64,000 bases of DNA, taken from the NCBI GenBank assembly GCA_018417955.1, contig JACTVC010000004.1, positions 2,418,001 through 2,482,000 on the forward strand, given 5' to 3'. A program made the position numbers and the translations under genes. Below the pieces are notes generated by a model. That model saw nothing but the letters and a program-made list of their open reading frames with translations, ran no database searches and had not been told where the DNA came from. Source of the stretch: Laccaria trichodermophora (lineage: Eukaryota; Basidiomycota; Agaricomycetes; Agaricales; Hydnangiaceae). Each line of letters begins with the position of its first letter. Within the stretch, counting starts at the first letter, position 1. Shown here piece after piece: positions 59,901 through 64,000 of this stretch.

Positions 59901-59996
59901 GTCAGAAGAAGAAACAGGGCAGAGGCAGGGCATACATGAGCCCAGTGCAATTTTGGCTGTGTTGGACCATGAGAAGGAGGTCGTCATCGCTGTCAT
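56987..59996 (-). pseudogene. conserved Agaricomycete gene, split by a transposon insertion
   Basis: N-terminal part from ATG 59,996: NTAKIALGSCMPCLCP, HARPDELQGLLADLSD, VEMLSLHSNPS, KPRRITLFGFNLFSRPP, STIQSISMSKATEAAEVEA and KEKEERRQRKKVRKEMKRLM, then QLREGFGNFISAPPPP and SRRNRSSLSRTSMSMSD. TGA codons stand at 59,703, 59,199 and 58,983 in one continuous frame. A 1.56 kb element then interrupts (57,400-58,962). Beyond it the serine-rich frame SQSRSRSNTSSQLPSIQ and, in another frame, EEEDDLPTGQIGGDGGG and FPMMGFGGGGGKRSQDFGAF follow, ending at 56,987. I know this order (LGSCLPCL-like start, DELQGLLAD...SLHSN, FFDLE and GGFP...FGAFLAR end) as an uncharacterised mushroom protein. At least one frameshift and the insertion make this copy dead. 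The alternative, a family of transposon cargo, is less likely. Confidence 0.6.
57400..58962 (+). mobile_element. internally deleted, non-autonomous CxC5/CxC6 KDZ element with target duplication
   Basis: 1,563 bases. The left end AGGTCTTATCAATGCCCCCC is followed by TAATTCCTGCAGGAATCC; the right end has GATTCCTGCAGGAATGGG, then TGGGGCACTATAAAGTACTG. Flanks: GATGTTTGG at 57,391-57,399 and 58,963-58,971 (8 or 9 bases duplicated). Inside are the TTGTTTGTTTATTTTACC landmark, a GACGACGACG minisatellite and a pyrimidine tract. At 58,713-58,745 there is TTAGATGAAGATGTCCAGG and GATGATGAGGATAACTAA. That is the last codons of the transposase (LDEDVQDDEDN, stop) kept from the autonomous parent at 41,457. 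Confidence 0.85.
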
Positions 59997-60059
59997 TGTT
60001 GGCAGAGGATTGGGTGGGTTGGGAAGTTGGAGGGAGATTGCTGGGCCACTTCATTTAAT

Positions 60060-61035
60060 TCACAACATCTTCTAGGCATCAACCATACCATCAAAAGCAA
60101 GGTGCCAGCAATCTTCGAAGCCTGATGCAGTCATCGACTCTGAATCTCTTAGATGGTGATGACTACAGGTTAAACTTGATTATTGAATTGAAGAAACAAG
60201 ACACTTACTTCATGATCTTGCTTGCCTGACGAGCTGATGCAACTCATCGATAGTGCAGGTTCTTGAGTACATCATTGACGATGGTGGAAAGAAACACAAA
60301 GAAAACAAACATTGATCAACACCAATGTCATCCTCGACCACCACCATTATCACCTCCAACAAATATGCTGGCCTATCAGCTACCGTTTGCCCACCTCAGA
60401 CTCATACTTACATTTGACTATCCAGCTCTCCTGCCTGACTGTCCAAGGTCCATCCTCCTCAATGCCTGACATCTTGAACGAATATCTGGTTCCTTGGAAA
60501 GGTGTTGGAAAGAGACTACAATGTGATCAGATAACTCGAAGATTGCATCATCTTTTCTAGCTCACCATATACCGCTCATGTGCCTTGGCTATGGACAAAC
60601 TCGAGCAGCATATGCGCTTCCCTGAGACATTTCAATCACATTCTGAAATTGGGATCAACAACAACTGGACAACCCAATTCGCTGTGTAAATGGAAGGGTT
60701 ATATGTTTTCATTCCTCTGATAAGCACCAGTTTTCTGACGATGCACTTGTAGTTAGTGTCGTCCCCTGGACTTGATTCATGCACCTCAGATTCCCTTGAT
60801 GATGCATCTGGCATATCTAATGAAGGAAGGAATGTTTGGTGAGCTGTAGAGGAGAGGATACCTGTGTAGGTGGGGTGTTAAGTTTTCAAGGCTGGTGCTG
60901 TACCCCAGGTACGAGCATCAATTTTTCCAACACCATCTCCTGCTAAGACATGTCCAGATCTGACAGGCTTACTAGGCCATAGAAACTCAAGACCAAGCAC
61001 CAGCCTGTCCATGTTTCATGTCCATCCTTTATCCC
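60060..61035 (-). pseudogene. remnant of a multi-exon gene, not recognised
   Basis: On the minus strand 60,814-60,632 reads MPDASSRESEVHESSPGD, then NYKCIVRKLVLIRGMKTYNP, and nearer 60,470 MSGIEEDGPWTVRQESW. GTGAGC and CAG splice-like sites lie between. A diverged copy of 60,560-60,690 (AGCATAT.C.CTGCCT and ACATTTCAATCA) appears at 62,970-63,060, beyond the repeat at 61,040-62,850. I recognise no domain. Confidence 0.3.
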
Positions 61036-61039
61036 TGGT

Positions 61040-61830
61040 TGCAATTTCTCAAGCCTAAACAGGGCCAAGGACACCATTATTTACTTGTCAACTAAACACT
61101 TTTGTAGTCTAAAAAAGCAGATACTACACACTTTTTCAATGAAAAAGCAGACACTACAAACTTTTCCAATAAAAAAGCACACACTACAAACTTTTGTAGT
61201 CTAAAAAGCGGACACTACAAACTTTTCTAATGACAAAAGTGGACTGGACAACCTTTTATAATGGCTCTCATGCTCTCTTTTGCATAATATGTGCCATGTA
61301 TGGGATGGATGGGCTATTGGATAACCTTTTAGCCCTAACCCTAACTTTGTAGTCTAAGTCTGACTTTTGTAGTCTTTTGTAGTGTATCAGTAAAATTTGT
61401 AGTCTATGTCTAGGCTATCAGTAAACTTGGTAGTCTAAGTCCAACTTTTGTAGTCTATCAGTAAACCTTGTAGTCTGAGTCTGACTTTTTTGTAGTCTAT
61501 CAGTAAACTTGGTAGTCTATATCTGACAATTCCTTTTCTAGGGCATGCACCTTCCTTTTTTGGTCATTTTTCCCATGATACAATAACTGTAGCCCTTTCT
61601 TTTAGCTTTCTAAATATACTGAAATCATATTGTTTGGTTTTATTTTCATGGAGAAAAATGCAAAAAACAAAAAAAAACACAACACTTTTGGGATTCCTTT
61701 ACCTCATATATCCACAAGGGGAGCACTTCAGAACATAATTTGAACAGATTCAGGAAGCTACAGTGTAGGGCTACAACTTTCATTTTTTGACCATTTTTGG
61801 TAATTGGTCATGTGACCAATATCATGACAT
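61040..61830 (-). repeat. ACTACAAA/GTAGTGTC element, right copy of the inverted pair
   Basis: Reverse complement of 22,430-23,040 with some insertions. It begins at GGGCCAAGGACACC and contains TAGCCCTAACCCTAAC, five or more GTAGTCTA(A/T)GTC..ACTTTTGTAGTC units, and a TTTTCATGGAGAAAAA run. Non-coding. Confidence 0.7.
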
Positions 61831-61999
61831 CCCCCAATGGACCCTGACAAATACAAATCGTGCAAATTTGAGTACTACCATCCCATATATTTTCCCTATT
61901 TTATTGCTATTTTTCATTCAGAAAAGTGCACATTTCCATATTTAGAAGTGTGCTCTTGGACCCTGAAAACAGTGAGCAGACTGTGGGAAACAGTGAGGA

Positions 62000-62700
62000 G
62001 GCAATGATAAATGCAGTAGGGTAGGTATGAAATTGCCCAGGCAAGAATATGAAATTGCCCCAGGCAAGGAATGAAATGGATGTGAAATAGCCCAGCTAAG
62101 AATATGAAATATCTCAAGGCAAGAAATGAAATATCCCTGACAAAAAAATGAAATGCCTAAAACATCGCACCAGGAAAGCAATGAAATATAGCCCCAGGCA
62201 AGTAATGAAATATGGGATTAGGTAGAAATGAAATGGCTAAAACATCAAGGTAAGCAGGCAATGAAATATGAGGCCAGGAAGAAATGAAATCATTAAAACA
62301 TCGCACTAGCAGAGCAATGAAATATATCACCAGGAAATCAATGAAATATAGGGCTGGGTAGAAATGAAATGACTAAAACATCACACCAGGGAAGCAATGA
62401 AATATGGCACCAAGCAAGCAATGAAATATAGGGCTGGGTAAGAATGAAATAGCTAAAACATCGCACCAGGAAGCAATGAAATACAGCACCAGGCAAGCAA
62501 TGAAATATAGGGCTGGGTAGGAATGAAATAGCTAAAACATCACACTAGGAAGCAATGAAATATGGCACCAAGCAAGCAATGAAATATAGGGCTGGGTAGG
62601 AATGAAATAGCTAAAACATCGCACCAGGAAGCAATGAAATACAGCACCAGGCAAGCAATGAAATATAGGACTGGGTAGGGAATGAAATAGCAAATGAAAT
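62000..62700. repeat. about 80-base tandem array
   Basis: Eight or so units built from GAAATATAGGGCTGGGTAGG, AATGAAATAGCTAAAACATC and GCACCAGGAAGCAATGAAAT. It is the expanded counterpart of the 66-base array at 22,090-22,390 in inverted orientation. Not coding. Confidence 0.75.
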
Positions 62701-62849
62701 GGAAATCAAATCAAGGTTGGAATGATTGACATGGAGCTGGGATAAATGACTTAGGCTAGGAAAATGAAATTGAAATGATTTCATAAGTTTGCCTAGGCAT
62801 TTCATATCATAAAAAACCTTGGCTGCAAATAAATGACTGTGCTGACAGT

Positions 62850-64000
62850 TGCCTATTTTATATGATTTAAATGGTAGGTACCACTCCTGACAACTTGTCT
62901 TGCGCCTGTCATCCAGTTTTGCTCAAGTCTCTTGCTGATGCATACTGGTCACCAACCATAATTTCTACCTCTGCAACACAAATTCAAACAGCATATACAC
63001 TGCCTCTCAACATTTCAATCATAGGTTGATCAATGACTGGAGGATGAGTCTGGAAGATTGTGTCACATACCATACATCCACGCTCTACCTTTTCTAAGTT
63101 CTAGTTTGTTGACAATACATTCATCAGTACCATACCATTCCAGGCTCGATTCATGATGGCAGGGATGCGGTTCCTATGACGATGTGCTGAGGAAGAGAGG
63201 GTAGTTGTGGAGAACATTCAAAACCAGTGGTTCATTGCAGGTATGAATGTCAATTATTTGACTGATCAATTCACGCTAAGTGTCTTCATTTCTAGAGGGC
63301 AGCTTGCAAACCCCATACCAGTCTGCTGCCATTGGTTATGTTGCAGCCCTGGTTTCTTTTGGTCAGGCTTAAGATCAACCAACTGCCTTGGACCACCTCC
63401 TATACATAAAGTGCTGGAAGACATCTTGCACATTCTCTTGCTCTGGGTACAGCTCCAATGTCTCTGCCTTTCAATGACGAGCTAATCACACTACTTATCG
63501 TTTTGCAGAGTCAATGACATGCCAACCCAAGGGGCCAAGTTTACACAAATGAGCACACTGTCTCATAGGTGATGAACCAATGCCTGCTTCAAATGTCAGT
63601 GCGAAGGATGATGTGCTTGCCTGTGCTGACTTTGGTCCTCCCCACCTGAATCTCAGCACTCTGCAGCTCCACCGTTGGTCTCCCTAATGTCAGCTATCCA
63701 GCAGCAATGAGATACAGTTCTTCCAAGCACAAGTGAAAGAAGTGAAAAACCTCACAACTTATGATCGCCAACGGAATGGGCCTGTGCTGAAGGAAACCAG
63801 GATCATCCTTGTGACCCCCATCATTTGTCAACTGCCTCAGTGGATGCTTGTCCTACTACAACGTATGAAACACAACCCACACTCCTGCGGATTAGTGAGG
63901 AGGATTGTGGTGAGAGGGGCAAGAAGGAATGTGAGGGATGATGGATGACAGGAGGTAGAGTCAGAATGTCATCTAGCCATGATAGGGTTGCTAGGTCCTA
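62850..64000. other. stretch with gene-like remnants, nothing recognised
   Basis: Higher-complexity sequence with a few short frames on the plus strand (63,207-63,485; 63,733-63,948) that have no domain I know. Part of 62,970-63,060 resembles 60,560-60,690. It probably belongs with the broken gene at 60-61 kb. Confidence 0.3.

Overview
The window reads as nuclear DNA of a mushroom-forming basidiomycete (Agaricomycetes). Genes are cut by 42-60 base GT...AG introns, there are three different KDZ (Kyakuja-Dileera-Zisupton) transposase types (CxC2, CxC1 and CxC5/CxC6 cysteine clusters), a fungal TET/JBP-type dioxygenase, a Ty1/copia element, and several protein families that I know only from Agaricomycetes. 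I cannot name the species.

Region by region. 1-8.4 kb is CpG-rich and gene-dense. A KDZ transposase gene runs off the left edge (minus strand). Head to head with it is a TET/JBP 5-methylcytosine-dioxygenase-like gene (plus strand). Next come a gene with an RNase H1 N-terminal (caulimovirus VI-like) domain (minus) and a large gene with an HMG-box-like segment (plus). 8.4-10.4 kb is minisatellite and polypyrimidine sequence with ends of a KDZ-type element. 10.4-11.9 kb is a broken gene. 11.96-19.17 kb is one 7.2 kb palindromic element: two arms of about 3.25 kb that differ, as far as I could compare, by one base in a homopolymer, bounded by a perfect 8 bp target duplication. 19.2-23.1 kb is tandem repeats. 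23.2-29.5 kb is a KDZ CxC1 unit: a companion gene and a full-length transposase with an array of micro-exons, both carrying only TGA nonsense codons. 29.5-40 kb is minisatellite blocks plus a 7.5 kb element with long inverted ends of the same type as the palindrome. 41.1-46.35 kb is a KDZ CxC5/CxC6 element, decayed. 47-57 kb is an old long inverted repeat into which a nearly intact copia element (50,357-55,114) has inserted. 57-60 kb is a conserved host gene broken by an internally deleted derivative of the CxC5/CxC6 element, with a visible target duplication. 60-64 kb is gene remnants and repeats.

How it fits together. Most of the window is transposon sequence decaying by CpG to TpG/CpA transition. 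Almost all nonsense codons are TGA, all five differences between the copia LTRs lie at CpG, and about 1.9 kb of the palindrome arm has no CpG at all. The left 8 kb, next to the TET/JBP gene, keeps its CpGs. KDZ transposons associated with TET/JBP genes are an established feature of basidiomycetes (Iyer and colleagues, 2014). The palindrome, the micro-exon array and the non-autonomous KDZ derivatives are the parts I have not seen described.
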